DNA from: Baffinella frigidus
Lineage: Eukaryota; Cryptophyceae; Cryptomonadales; Baffinellaceae
Length of the DNA stretch: 39,780 bases
Assembly: GCA_026770585.1 (NCBI GenBank)
Contig: MU646356.1
Location: 370,819 to 410,598 of the forward strand
Reading direction: 5' to 3'
Of the stretch, positions 29,672 to 39,780 are shown piece by piece. The notes beneath the pieces are model-generated. The model had not been told where the DNA came from. It saw only the letters and a list, made by a program, of their open reading frames with translations, and did not search any database. Both the position numbers and the translations under genes were made by a program. Within the stretch, counting starts at the first letter, position 1, and every line of letters starts with the position of its first letter.

Positions 29672-29702
<31 letters not shown>
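29590..29702. repeat. (CT)n microsatellite
   Basis: About 110 bp of CT with scattered TTT and AT. Downstream, 29703-29920 is GC-rich and open in several frames, but no family or clear exon border is seen. Confidence 0.9.
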
Positions 29703-29920
29703 TGTATCATCGCATGGCCGGCGAGGACGGCCACAGACGGGAGACGCACTGCGGGGAAAACTCATCACAGCGGCCTCGCGGAGGCGCGCCTGCGGGGGGG
29801 GGGCCCCATGGGGCCCTCTGCATCTCAGGGGCCTCTCCGGCATAGTGGGTTCGACGAGGGGGGCAGGGGATGGCGCGCGGGACGGCCTCACGGCTGTGTG
29901 TAACGGAGTACTAGGACAGT

Positions 29921-30916
29921 AGGACTGTACTAGGCCGACACAGAGAGCGAGTACGCTCTAGGCCGCATGCCTACCCTCGGAGCCATTGCTTAGTTGAGTA
30001 ATCAATAGAGGGACCCTTTCGGGGGTTCCCTCATCCTGGGAATGGAGTAAAGGGGTCACTCTTGGAGGCCTGGCTCGGAGCGTACGCTTTAACACGCTTG
30101 CTCTATCCCTCCCTTACACTGGTGCGCTGACCGGGTCCCGAGAGGTCCTACTACCTAGAGCGCCGTCACAGTGCTCCTGCCCCAGAGCTTCGTTACACTG
30201 TGCTGCTGACAAGACAATTCGGAGGGGGGGCGGCAGAAGGGCCTTCCCGGCAGAGTGCGGTTGACATGGGGGGGGGGACAAGACAATTCTGAGATCAAGT
30301 AGGGGGAGAACGTTTCTGATTAGTCTGGTCCTGTACCTGATAATCAAAAACGGGATTCCAATAGATAAACCTCGGGAGCGGCCCCTTGGACCACAGCGGG
30401 CGGAGCCCAATGCTCACCTGGGAGTAAGGCAGACCCGATCTTTGCTTGGGGATGGCACGGGCTGACACCGACAATCGTGTCTTATAAACACGAAATCAAC
30501 GAAATCAGAATAGAACACAAAACAAAATCTGTCTTTGCCGAAAACGATGGTCGCTCCTGGTGGGGAGACGGGCGCTGGCATGCCTGCCCGTGATGCTTCG
30601 CAGCGTTCTACCCCCCCGAAATGATCCAAACACCTGCAGCGGTGAGGTTCGTGCCTTGCTTTGGGGCGTGCGGCGACAGTAGCGGGCGCTAGATTTTAAG
30701 GGCGGCCCGTCTGATTGAGCCGTCCTCGCGCCAGTTGTGCTGGGAGACACAGCCCCGGGGCGCGTCTTCCCCTGGTGCTGGAACTCGCGGTGAGCTGGCA
30801 ATGACATATGATCGAAACGCTGTCCCAGTCCCAGGGCCGGCGGAGGGCGCCCTTGGCCACCAGCCCGCCTGAAGCCGCAAATTCAAGGCAGCCACGAATT
30901 CGCCACCCGATGGACG
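29921..30916. other. Gene-poor stretch with diverged repeats
   Basis: It includes ccctttcgggggttccct and gctcggagc-type fragments of the inverted-repeat families, poly-G/C patches and no exon I can support. The ORFs have no protein-like features. Confidence 0.4.
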
Positions 30917-31165
30917 ATTGTGCCGTAGGGCGCACTTCACCCACTTAGGGATTGATACAGGAGCTGTATCACCACACGAGCCTTGCGCCACATCAGTCTC
31001 GGCGTGGGTGAAGTGCGCCCTATGGCACAATCCCACTTGTCCCGACGTTTTCGCAAGTCGCCACGCGGAAACGTCGGGTCGCGTGGGATTGTGCCGGAGG
31101 GCGCCCCCCGCCCACGCCGAAACTGATACAGGAGCTGTATCAGCACACGACACACGCTCTACATC
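30917..31165. mobile_element. Compound inverted repeats with GATACAGGAGCTGTATC core
   Basis: 30917-31033 is an inverted repeat (gattgtgccgtagggcgcac / gtgcgccctatggcacaatc). It is followed by a hairpin (cccgacgttttcg / cggaaacgtcggg) and then a second partial copy beginning gattgtgccggagggcgcc. Both copies carry the near-palindrome gatacaggagctgtatc. Confidence 0.7.
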
Positions 31166-31448
31166 GGGACCAGTGTAAGACTGACCTGAGAAAACAAGTA
31201 AGTTCACACGGAATTTGTATCAACTTTCCGAAATTTCGACTTTTGACTTGTGAACTTTTCAAAATAGCCAGATTTGGCTATTTTTACTACACGTCATTTT
31301 GCCCTCCACTCTTGCGTGGGAAAGACATCGGAAAAGAAATCCCTTGAAACACCATTTCCTGAATTCCTGATAGCTCCAGGAACATCCCCGGTGCGGCACC
31401 CTCCGCGGCACGTCACCTCTGAGGCAGGTGCTGTCGTGTGACACACTT

Positions 31449-31660
31449 GAACCCTAAACCCTAAACCCTGAACCCTGAACCCTTGACCCTTAACCCTTAA
31501 CCCTAAACCCTAAACCCTCAACCCTCAATCCTCAACCCTTAACCCTAGACCCCAAACCCTAAACCCTGAACCCTAAACCCAAAACCAAAAACCCTAAATC
31601 CTAAACCATACACCCACAGACCCTAAACCCTAAACCCTGAACCCTAAACCCTACACCCTA
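31449..31660. repeat. Telomere-like tract
   Basis: CCCTAAA/CCCTGAA/CCCTCAA units on the + strand, intergenic. Confidence 0.9.
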
Positions 31661-31803
31661 GGGTGGGGTTCCCTAAATCCAGAGGCGGGGTTCCCTAAAA
31701 CCTAAAGTGGGGGTTCCCAAACCCTGAGGAGGGTTTCCTTGAACCCTAAGGTGGGATTCCGTGAACCCTAAGGTGGGGTTCCCTAGGCCCTAAAATGGGG
31801 TTC
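31661..31803 (+). repeat. Minisatellite derived from the telomere-like unit
   Basis: About six degenerate units of ccctaaggtggggttc (also ccctaaagtgggggttc) follow directly on the CCCTAAA tract. This suggests a telomere unit fused to ggtggggttc and then amplified. Confidence 0.75.
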
Positions 31804-31960
31804 CTGAAGGCTGGTGGGCCGTGGAGACGCAGACTTTGGCGTCAGAAGTTGCAAGTTTGGCCACTTCAGGCAGAAGATAATGTCAAAAGTATGCGTTTCG
31901 AGCAATTCAATTAAATACCTGGCGGGATGAGATCGGAGGTCCCAACCTCGAGGCGGTGCG

Positions 31961-32081
31961 TACAGGGGTTCCTCGCTCAAAAGAAACTACCCTCTCGTGG
32001 GACCCTACAGTAGGTCTATGCCTAGGACCCTATGATGGTCTTAGTGGGCGGGGCGTTTTCTTGTGAGCGATGTACCCCTGT
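31961..32081. mobile_element. TACAGGGGTACCTCGCTCAT element, copy 6
   Basis: Left tacaggggttcctcgctca, right tgagcgatgtacccctgt. The core is ggaccctacagtaggtctatgcctagg. Confidence 0.7.
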
Positions 32082-32204
32082 GCGCGTTGGTTGGCGCAAT
32101 GACTCCACTGTGAAGACCGAGTCTAGCCCACATGTTTCCAACCAACCACCATTAAAACACTAGCGCCGTTCATGTACTTGGCACCGAAACATCATGACAG
32201 CCCA

Positions 32205-32573
32205 TAAAGGACGATAGTACATTCCATCAATGGATGGTACTATCGAAGCGATCACGGTAGGTTGGTGTGGGGACCGTTTCTAGGATGAGCCCGCTTGTAT
32301 TCAGGTTGAGCCCTATTAGTTTTATTGGGCCCGCGCATGGGAAAGTGGACTGGGAATGGCAAGTTGGAAACACGTGTAGTAATTTTGATTCCATTTTTTT
32401 GTCATCATTTCGAGGTCATGATCCGTTGAACTAAACGGAAATAGATCGTGCGACGCCCTCGGAGGATTCGGACAACGCGCATTCTCCGCCAATTTCAACA
32501 AAATCGAAAAAGCGGCGCCAACAACACTGAGGCCATGCCGAGAGCTCAGTATTGTTGGCGCCACATTTTCGAT
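32205..32573. repeat. Two hairpins
   Basis: 32211-32244: cgatagtacattccat/atggatggtactatcg. 32497-32573: cgaaaaagcggcgccaacaa/ttgttggcgccacattttcg around cactgaggccatgccgagagctcagta. No gene is supported in 32082-33340. Confidence 0.7.
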
Positions 32574-33347
32574 CGGACATCGCACGCTCATGTTATCCTC
32601 GGAGCGGTGTCCAAAAACGGCTCCAATGCCAGCCCCCAAAGTCCTCTAAGGGCCTTCAGAGGACTTTTGCTTAAGGCAGGCACGGATCATCACCCCTTTT
32701 ACAGCGGTGCCAGCCCCATCTAACATCTCCCCTTGGCCCGAGGCGGGCTCTTCCTAGACTTGGTCCTCACACAGTTGGGTAGGTTGTCTGAGTTCCGATG
32801 TTTACTCCAGAAGGCTTGTGCAGCCCTTCTAGGAGCTTACCCCAATTACAGTCGACCTATTGGCCCGAGGCGGGCCTTGACGGTTTAGGGTGTATAGTTT
32901 AGAATTGAGGGTTCAGGGTTTAATGGCTTGGGGGTCATGGTTGAGGTTTTGTTTGGAGTTTAGAGTGTCTACGGTTTGGGGTTTACGGGTTAGGATCTGG
33001 TTTGAGGGATGAGAGGTCGGGGTTGACTGATGAGGGCATAGGGTTTGAGAGACGAGCCCTGTCAGGAGCCGGGCAGGCATGAGTTCCAGACGACAAAACA
33101 GTAGCCACACTCTCAGCGTGAGTGATAATAGTGTGCAAGTGCTTGTTGTGCAAGTGCGTGGTTCCCAGTGGTACAAGCATCTGACTGTACACACCAAGAT
33201 CGTTTCCTAAAGTTGCGATGGGGCAAGGAAACTCCTGAACACAGGAGATCATTGGCCCTTCACGTCAGTTAACTAGAGGCTCGCGACCTGGCACATGGCC
33301 GAGGCTCGCTACCTGTCTGACCGAGTCTCATGTAATGTGAGGTTCCC

Positions 33348-34050
33348 TGAACACTAAACCCTCAACCCTCAACCCTGAACCCTGAATCCTGCACCCTAGA
33401 ACTTAAAACTAAACTCTGAACCCCACACCCTACACCCTACACCCTACACCCTAAACCCTGAACCCTAAACCCTACACCCTACACCCTAAACCCTAAACCC
33501 TAAACCCTAAACACTATACCCTAAACCCTAAACCCTAAACCCTCAACCCTCAACCCTCAACCCTCCACCCTCAACCCTCAACCCTAAACTCTAAACCCCA
33601 GACCCTAAACCCTGAACCGTTCATGGTATCTGGGCTAAAAGAAACTAGAACTTAGGATTGCAGACCGGACTTGGGCCCTTCGTTTTCTTAATTTAGCACC
33701 AGAGGTTTGACTAAACCATGCGTTTAGTCAACCCTTTGGTACTCATTTAGGGAAACAGTCACCGACCGATGTGATTCCGATGTGGTCGGTGTCGGTAAAT
33801 GCTGTGAAGACTTTCCTAGCGACGCTACGAACCCCTGAACCCTACACCCAGACCCCTGAGACCTCACCCATCAACCCTGAACCCTGAACCCTGAACCCTG
33901 AACCCTGAACCCTGAAAGCTGAACCATGAACCCTCCAGCCTACACCCTACACCCAACAACACCCAACCCCCTACACCCGAAACACTACACCCAAACCCCT
34001 GGACCCTGAAAGGTGAACCTCAACCCCAAATCCATAACCCTGAAGGGTTT
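33348..34050. repeat. Telomere-like tracts (C-rich strand) with one element
   Basis: CCCTAAA, CCCTACA, CCCTCAA and CCCTGAA arrays at 33348-33620 and 33830-34045. Bases 33636-33800 contain the paired gtttgactaaaccatgcgtttagtcaac and ccgaccgatgtg, related to the element at 35892-36075. Confidence 0.85.
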
Positions 34051-34370
34051 AGGGCTTTAGGGTTTAGGGTCAGGGTTTAGGGTTCAGGGTTTGGGTTTTG
34101 GGGTTTAGAGTTTGGGGTTCAGGGTTTAGGGTTTGGGGTTCAGGTTTCAGGGTTTGCTTGGGGTTTGGGGTTCAGACCTTCACGCGAGGGGGGTCAAGGA
34201 TGCCCACGAGACCGATTTAGGTCATGCCCTGGTTTGGGTTTAGGGCTCACAGTTCAGGGTTTAGGGTTTGGGGGTTGGGATTTAGGGTGCAGTGTTTAGG
34301 GTGGAGTGTTTAGTGTTTAGTGTTTAGAGTCGAGGGGTTCGGGTTTAGGGTTGCTCGAAGTCGACCAGGG
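34050..34370. repeat. Telomere-like tract, G-rich strand
   Basis: gggtttagggctttagggtttaggg and variants, in the opposite orientation to the tract ending at about 34045. The C-rich orientation returns at 34500-34660. Confidence 0.9.
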
Positions 34371-34660
34371 TCCAGGGTGTAAGGACCCGCTCGCCTTGAG
34401 GCTGAGGTTTAGGGATTAGGGGCGGGATGGGTGGACCTGCTCGACGTTCGGGTACGGGTACTTGGTAGGGCCCTGCGCTGGTGGCTACCGTAGGGCCCTA
34501 AGCCTTAAACCCTAAACCTTGAACCCCAGACCCTGATTACCCTGAACCCTAAAACCTAAACCCCAAACCCTCAACCCTCAACCCCAAACCCTCAACCCCA
34601 AACCCTTAACCCTAATTCCTAAACACTCAACCCTAAACCATCAACCCTAAAACCTAAAAC

Positions 34661-35124
34661 CGACCCAGAGATTTGATGTTTGTGAAGCAACCAGGTTGCT
34701 GGCGGCGATTTGTCCCGCCTGAAGTTTGTGCCCACTTGTCTCGTGTTCAGCGACAGGTGACGAGTAGGGAGACTGGGGTAGTTGAGAGCCACTCTCAGGT
34801 GCGAAAGTTGCTCTTGCTGTTGGATGTCCCGATTGGGCCTACATTTCTCTCCGGGAAAGCGTGCGAAATGGTGCATGTCCCCGTCACGAATCGATCGAAT
34901 ACGCTGATGCTGTTTTGTGCTAAAAATAAAACCGCGAAGCACGGGGAACACACACATACCTCACACACGTTCATTAGCGCGCCCTTTACTCAACACTCAC
35001 GTCCACGCTGCTTAGATACTCCGCGTGAACGCTACAATTACATGTACTGAAACGGATGGCATGCTTTTAGAGGGCCGGAGGTTCCGGTCAACTCTTTTGA
35101 GTGAATCTACTTTGGAGGCCTCAT
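34661..35124 (+). other. Unique sequence with an uncertain ORF
   Basis: Non-repetitive. The + strand is open over 34673-35050 (for example RKLLLLLDVPIGPTFLSG), but codon use is not GC3-rich and no splice or family signal supports it. Confidence 0.25.
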
Positions 35125-35572
35125 AACCAAGCATCCTTAGGTGCCCTTAGAGCCAAGATACCCATTCACCACGCCCTTACACCGCGTCCTTCACACCAAC
35201 GATGCCGCACACGCTCCTTACTTACACCGCGCCCCTCGCACCAACGCTCACAGCCCACGCGCCGTGCACGTACCGCGTCCACTGTGTAAAGTCACTTCGG
35301 CCATCCTACACGGGGCTGTATCCCCAGACGTCCTTCACACCAACGCCATGTGTGCGACGAGGCCTGCCCCACAGCCGCACCATCGTCAGAGCGGGCTTGC
35401 CTTTGCTTTCAACAGCAGCACACATGCAGACAAATATACACACCAGAACGCCTGTGATCGGGCTTGTGCTCGGAACATTGGCACGTGGTTGGGGAGGGGG
35501 ACAAGCTGGCACGGCACATAGTTGGGGAGGTGCGGGTATCTAGTCTCCAAGGGCACCTAAGGATGCAAGGTT
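35125..35572. mobile_element. About 450-bp element with 35-bp terminal inverted repeats
   Basis: The left end gcatccttaggtgcccttagag...gatacc is mirrored by ggtatctagtctccaagggcacctaaggatgc. Inside are repeats of acaccgcg(tcc/ccc) and caccaacg, plus a CTGTGTAAAGTCAC...ATCCCCAGA fragment at 35282-35331. No transposase ORF. Confidence 0.6.
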
Positions 35573-35644
35573 AGGAGGAACGTAGAGGGGGGGGCAACCG
35601 GCGACCATAGCGAGTGTCCCGACGACGACAAGACGGTGATAGAC

Positions 35645-35713
35645 CTTGGTCCCAGACTCGGAGCCGGAGCCGCCGTGGGACACGAAGTTTGCCACGTCCT
35701 TCGAGTCTTCGCT
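35645..35713 (-). CDS. Isolated exon, gene unknown
   Basis: After a (CT)n tract on the minus strand (35727-35806), the acceptor gtgtgcag opens SEDSKDVANFVSHGGSGSES then GTK, closed by donor gtctat; 23 codons, GC3-rich. Without that donor the frame runs on as VYHRLVVVGTLAMVAG, a possible membrane segment, to about 35570. Family not recognised. Confidence 0.4.
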
Positions 35714-35891
35714 CTGCACACGGGAGAGAGAGAGTGAGCGAGAAAGAGAGAGAGAGAGGGAGAGGGAGAGAGAGAGAGTGTGTGAGAGAGGCAGCGAGAG
35801 AGAGAGAGTTACAGTGACTGTGTGCGAGGGAACCACTCCGCACAGTCAGGGCCACCCAGAAAAGGGGGGGATACCGCGAGCCTGTCCTGCA

Positions 35892-36075
35892 GGGATATCT
35901 GGGTTGCAAGAACCCAGAACTTAAGAACCCGCGCCGGGTTTGGGGCTTGCTTGTTCTTAATTTAGAACCATAGGGTTGGCCAAATCTCGCGTTTAGTCAA
36001 CCCTCAGGTACTAATTTAAGAACACAGACACCGACCGAGGCTTGACCAAGGGTGTTCTTATAGCCCGGATATCCC
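35892..36075. mobile_element. GGATATCTGGGTTGCAAGAAC element
   Basis: Left ggatatctgggttgcaagaac, right gttcttatagcccggatatcc. Inside are gttcttaatttagaacc and tttagtcaaccctcaggtac, shared with 33660-33770. Confidence 0.6.
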
Positions 36076-36461
36076 CACCCCCCCCAGGACCACCCAGGTT
36101 TCTAGGAATGTGCAGGACCTTAATGATGGTGCCTGTCCTTTTTCGCGAGCAACCCCTAATGATCTTTGTGCACCTATAAAACGGTGGAGCCTCAGGGGCA
36201 AGAGGTGCGTGGAGAGAAAGTGTGTGCGTGGGCCGAGCTTCTCATCACGCGGGAGTCTGTACGCTACTTCTCACAGGTATCAGCTTGCTGCTCGCATCAT
36301 GCAGTGCATGGGTGTTTAAGAAACAATCTTGCGCTGAGATCTTCCAGGGGGGTTGCTTTAGTGTGGCCGACGACAACCCAAGTCTCACAACTGCCAGTGT
36401 TGTGTTGAACCTGAAATTGGCTGTGGGGTTGGGGGACAGTTTTTTGACCAGTGTTTTTGGT

Positions 36462-36600
36462 GGCTTTCAGGATGGAGGCTCAGAGCTCAAGATTGAGGTT
36501 CCAAGCTTCAGATCAGGATGGATGTTCCAGCGTTCCAGATAGAGGTTCCAGGCTTTAGGGTGGATATTTCAAGCCCCAGGATGGAAGTTCCAGCTCCTCA
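36462..36600 (+). repeat. Degenerate minisatellite of ggatggaggttccag units
   Basis: At least five imperfect units of about 25 bp (aggatggatgttccagcg, agatagaggttccaggct, aggatggaagttccagct). 36076-36460 shows nothing I can support as a gene. Confidence 0.65.
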
Positions 36601-36720
36601 ACCTTTGCTGAAACTGGTGTCTGCATGTCAAAACTGCCCCTACACCTAGTTTCATGGATCACCAAACTAAAAAAATAATTGGTGGCGTTCGCTGGAAATC
36701 GTCGGCTGCACTAGTGTGCC

Positions 36721-37866
36721 TCAGAAGGCGGGCTCGAGGTCTTTAAGGAGGTGGGTGCGTACCTCGTTGCGCTCTTTGGTAGTGCGGCGGCCAGCGTCGA
36801 GCGCACGCGGCACAATGACGAACCTGCAAAAACGCCTTCACTAGTCACGACCAGCGCTGTCCGCTCGTGCGCCGTTGCCATGCCACACGAAAACGTTGGT
36901 GTAGGATTGCGTCGAATAGAAAAGGACGTAGCACAAAGAGTTTCTCTTTTGGAAAACACAGTGCTGAGTTTCAGGTGGGCAGTGGGCAAAAAAAACGACT
37001 CCTCCTGGTGGGAGGACTGACCGATTGACCATGACACACGCCCAGGCCGCCGCGGCTGCCATACTGTCGAGTTCCAGCCCCGCGCGAGCGTAAGACATCC
37101 CCTGCGGCCACGTTGCAAATCATCCCCCCTAGCGCTGTCTCGCGCCGGCACGGCAGGAATCGAGAACCGGGAACCGTTGAAAGCGATGCGCGCGCTGGGA
37201 GATGGAGGGACCCCTGTCCCGTTTTCCTCCTTGCACTCCCGGGCGGGGGGTAGGACGTGGAGAGTTGGCTGGGGCGGGGGGTGTCTGGTCAAGATGCAAC
37301 GGGGTGTGGGGCGCACCAGGACAGCAGTGCACGCGATGGTCATCGTGTCGAAGTAGAGCTGCGTGATCTGCCGGGTCCACAGGGAGAACACCAGTCAGGA
37401 GGGGCGCGGCCCAACCATCGAGTCTGAAGTTGGAGGACCACAGGGCGGGGGTGGCAGCATCAATTTCCCGGGGTTTCCGCACTGGGTGGCCTCTCAGAAT
37501 CGAATCAGGCGAGAGCTTACCTGCATCATGATGGGGACGAATTTGGCGCGCCCCAGCCTGCATACCTCCAACATCAGAACATGTTAGGGCCCGCTTTCCT
37601 CGCCGAGTTTGGTGGAACTTTCCAGAAACGCTCTGATGTGTTTGCGGCATGAAGCTGTTTGCGGTATAAAGCTGCGAACACACCACGCCAGAACCCCGGT
37701 CGGTTTCGCGCAAGCGGTTGCGTGCCAGGTTGCGGCGACGAGAGGCGGGAGGGCCTTGCCGCTTGAAGAGGAATGGAGATTGGATGAAGAAGAACCACAC
37801 GGTGGTCCCGCAGATGGCAGCCGACGCCCCGACATCGAGCAGCCCGAGGAGACCGAGGGAGAGCAT
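36721..37866 (-). CDS. TMEM205/DUF4149-like small membrane protein
   Basis: Five exons: 37760-37866, 37521-37557, 37317-37367, 37022-37101 and 36721-36823 (stop TGA), all in phase, 125 aa. The first intron is GC-AG (AAGCG|gcaagg); the rest are GT-AG, all about 150-215 bp and free of telomere repeats. The start ATG at 37866 gives MLSLGLLGLLDVGASAAICG then TTVWFFFIQSPFLFKRLGR, matching the TMEM205/DUF4149 opening (helix, then F-x-x-SPxLFKxLGRxxF). Later helices are MMQITQLYFDTMTIACTAVL and MAAAAAWACVMVNRFVIVPR, and the end is RRTTKERNEVRTHLL, like the family's TTKxxKERxxxE motif. Likely a four-helix integral membrane protein; its biochemical role is unknown. Head-to-head with the CFAP70-like gene. 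Confidence 0.7.
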
Positions 37867-38118
37867 GCTTCGACAGTCGAAGGTTGAAAGGTCCAGGTTG
37901 TCGAGAGGCTACTCGAACTCGTCCAGCCTGGCAGTTGCGTCTGTCACAGAAGTCTGGACGCGACCAACTTTTTGCGACCCCATGGACAGTTCACACGAAA
38001 TTCGGAGTTGACTTACGGTGAAATGTGGGAGTTGATTTACGGCGAAATATTTAAACTGACGTCAGGGCGCGGCGCGCGCTAAGCGTTGCCGACAGTTCCT
38101 GCCCTACCTTGCGAAACC
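37867..38118. promoter_or_regulatory. Putative shared promoter between divergent genes
   Basis: Only 252 bp separate the start codons of the TMEM205-like (-) and CFAP70-like (+) genes. No TATA box is evident. A direct repeat gagttgacttacggtgaaa / gagttgatttacggcgaaat is at about 38005-38047. This assignment is inferred from geometry. Confidence 0.4.
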
Positions 38119-39780
38119 ATGGCGGATGCTGAGGGCGAGCCTGCTGCAGAGGAGGAGGTGCCATCGCCGCCCTAGCCTGTGAAGTCGGTCCGAGGGTGAT
38201 ACGACTGGAAATCGCGCGCTGTTCCCGGCGTGCCGCTGGCGGAGATCCAGCGGATCGGGGGAGGTTTTTGTGGGCGGAGCTAACGAGCTGACAAGGTGGT
38301 CCCAGCGCGAAATCACTGATGCCGCCGTGAATTTTGTGTTGCAGGTCGCTGCCCCTAAGGAGCCCGAGCTGCTGCTCCGCGTCAGCATCAAGGGTGAGTT
38401 CCCCTTTCACCCCGCCCTTTGTCAGGTTGGCGCCCCTATACGCGGGCGCCTGCTGCACACGCGCGAGACACGCAGCTGAAGGGAACGGCAATTGCAGGGA
38501 TCCGTGGCCTGCCTGCAGATGCAGAGCCGCTGGGGCTCACGTACAAGCTACCCGCGAACGAGTTCCACAAGGATCCAGAGGAGGGCGCAGAGCCGCTTGC
38601 GATCGCTGGCGAGGTCGAGAAGCTCGAAGCGGGAGGCGCAGAGCAGACATGGAACTTCGCGACGCAGCACCCTGTCCCTCTCCCCGGCGTGGCCGGGCAC
38701 GAGGTCATGCTCCGCAACTTCATCACCTCTCCTGCGGAGTTCAAGCTCACGGGGACGCTGGGCGGGGAGGAGCTCGACGCGGGCTTCTCGGTCCCGCTGG
38801 AGCAGCTGGTGTGGCTCCCGCCGCCGGACCCGGACGACGACTCCAAGAACAAGGGCTTCCCGTACATCGAAGGGTGGTTCCCGGTCGTGAAGGTGAAGGC
38901 GGTCGTGGAGGGCGGGGAGGCTGAGGCCGCGCCCGAGGTGGAGGGGGAGGAGGCAGCGGCGCCGGTGGAGAAGGAGGAGGAGCTCATTGAGGTCAGTCCC
39001 GAAATGCGCAGGATCGATGCGTGATGTCGTGGTGCGGTATCACCGAGGGAGTTTGGCTGATGCTGTGAGGCGGTGGTATCACAGCTCGTACCACCCCTCC
39101 CCTGGCGACCTGGCTCCACGGGGGAGCACATAGAGCTCCCATACAGCTCACGAGGAGTTCCCGACAGAAGAAATAGAGCGCATGCGGCCTCATGCGCGTA
39201 CCCTAGCGCTGATGCGGATTTCCCGGAACGACAGTGTCCAACTAATTTTGATTGGAAAAACATTTTGCTGTTAATCCACGATGAAAGGAACGCTACGACG
39301 CAGGTCTACGTGTCGATCGAGCTATCGGAGAACGTGTTTTCTCTCGAGACGTGCGCCGAGACCAACGTACTGACCTTCACGGTCGTCTCTCTCCACAACA
39401 TCCCTCTCGCGTGGACGCTCCCAGAGGTATCCACACAACCCCAAACCCTAAACCCTAAACCCTTAACCCTCAAGCCCCAACCCCCAACCCCCAAAACTAA
39501 AAGTCTAAACCCTAGACTCCAAACCCTAAACCCCTAAACAAGCAGGACGCGATTTTCAAAGTTTCAAACCGGCAGAGATTTTCACAGATTCTGACACCCG
39601 GAGGGATTCCTTACCGCAGGGTGACGAGGGCGGCGAAGGACACGCGTTCGCCTACTCCGCACGCTACGCGTTCCCGTCCGCGGCAGGCATGGTCAATCAG
39701 GTTGCGGAGCCGGGCATGATGCTCCCGGCCGCGCTGCCGCCTGCGGCGCCGGAGGCGGGGGAGGAGGGGGGGGAGGGGGC
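38119..39780 (+). CDS. CFAP70: CFAP70-like ciliary protein, N-terminal part (3' end outside window)
   Basis: Exons: 38119-38157 (MADAEGEPAAEEE), 38345-38393, 38498-38991, 39304-39426 and 39620 onward, all in phase, giving 288 residues. The first unit is C2-like (ELLLRVSIKGIRGLPADAEP, then LGLTYKLP), with FNFATQ-type strands (TWNFATQHPVPLPGVAGHE) and FSVPLEQLVWLPPPDPDDD. An acidic linker (about 160-190) follows, then a second beta unit (NVLTFTVVSLHNIPLAWTLP). This matches the N-terminus of CFAP70/TTC18, an axonemal central-apparatus or outer-dynein-associated protein with C-terminal TPR repeats that lie beyond the window. The TPR part cannot be checked, so another C2-plus-linker axonemal protein remains possible. 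The last intron contains a CCCTAAA tract (39430-39540). Confidence 0.6.

Noticed and set aside
38436-39263. 275-codon minus-strand ORF
   Set aside because: Antisense of the GC3-rich CFAP70-like exon and its intron.

Overview
Eukaryotic nuclear DNA, most likely from a flagellated microalga. Three things point there: multi-exon genes with GT-AG introns (and one GC-AG intron); short GC3-rich exons of about 40-140 bp (up to about 490 bp) set in long repeat-filled introns; and abundant interstitial plant-type telomere repeats (CCCTAAA/TTTAGGG and CCCGAAA, CCCTGAA, CCCTACA variants). A ciliary gene (CFAP70-like) indicates a flagellum. The species cannot be fixed from sequence alone; prasinophyte green, cryptophyte, glaucophyte or dinoflagellate lineages remain possible. 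I saw no rRNA, organellar, bacterial or viral genes.

Layout. 1-73 is the end of an exon of an upstream + gene. About 790-2020 holds at least two minus-strand exons encoding glycine-rich membrane segments. 3423-15869 (+) is a gene I assembled from 16 exons, about 480 aa, with two Kre9/KNH1-like beta-sandwich modules. 15870-17000 is a cluster of inverted-repeat elements. 17168-26125 (+) is a 12-exon gene for a single-pass membrane protein. Its C-terminal half is a Clp/torsin-type AAA+ module with degraded Walker A and Walker B motifs, that is, a membrane-anchored pseudo-AAA+ protein. 26130-36700 is mostly small inverted-repeat elements, telomere-like tracts and microsatellites, with one minus-strand hypothetical gene (27966-28592) and one isolated minus-strand exon (35645-35713). 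36721-37866 (-) is a complete five-exon TMEM205/DUF4149-like gene, divergent from the 5' part of a CFAP70-like gene (38119 to beyond the window end).

The most unusual feature is a pattern that recurs in nearly every large intron. The 20-60 bp of coding sequence next to a splice site, with the splice site itself, is repeated one to five times inside the neighbouring intron (exon-edge echoes). Several echoes are separated by small inverted-repeat elements or telomere-like tracts. This gives arrays of decoy splice sites and suggests that introns grow by repeated tandem duplication across exon-intron borders.

Exon joins were chosen by reading-frame continuity, GC3-rich codons and GT/AG borders. 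They are predictions, with less certain joins flagged per gene.
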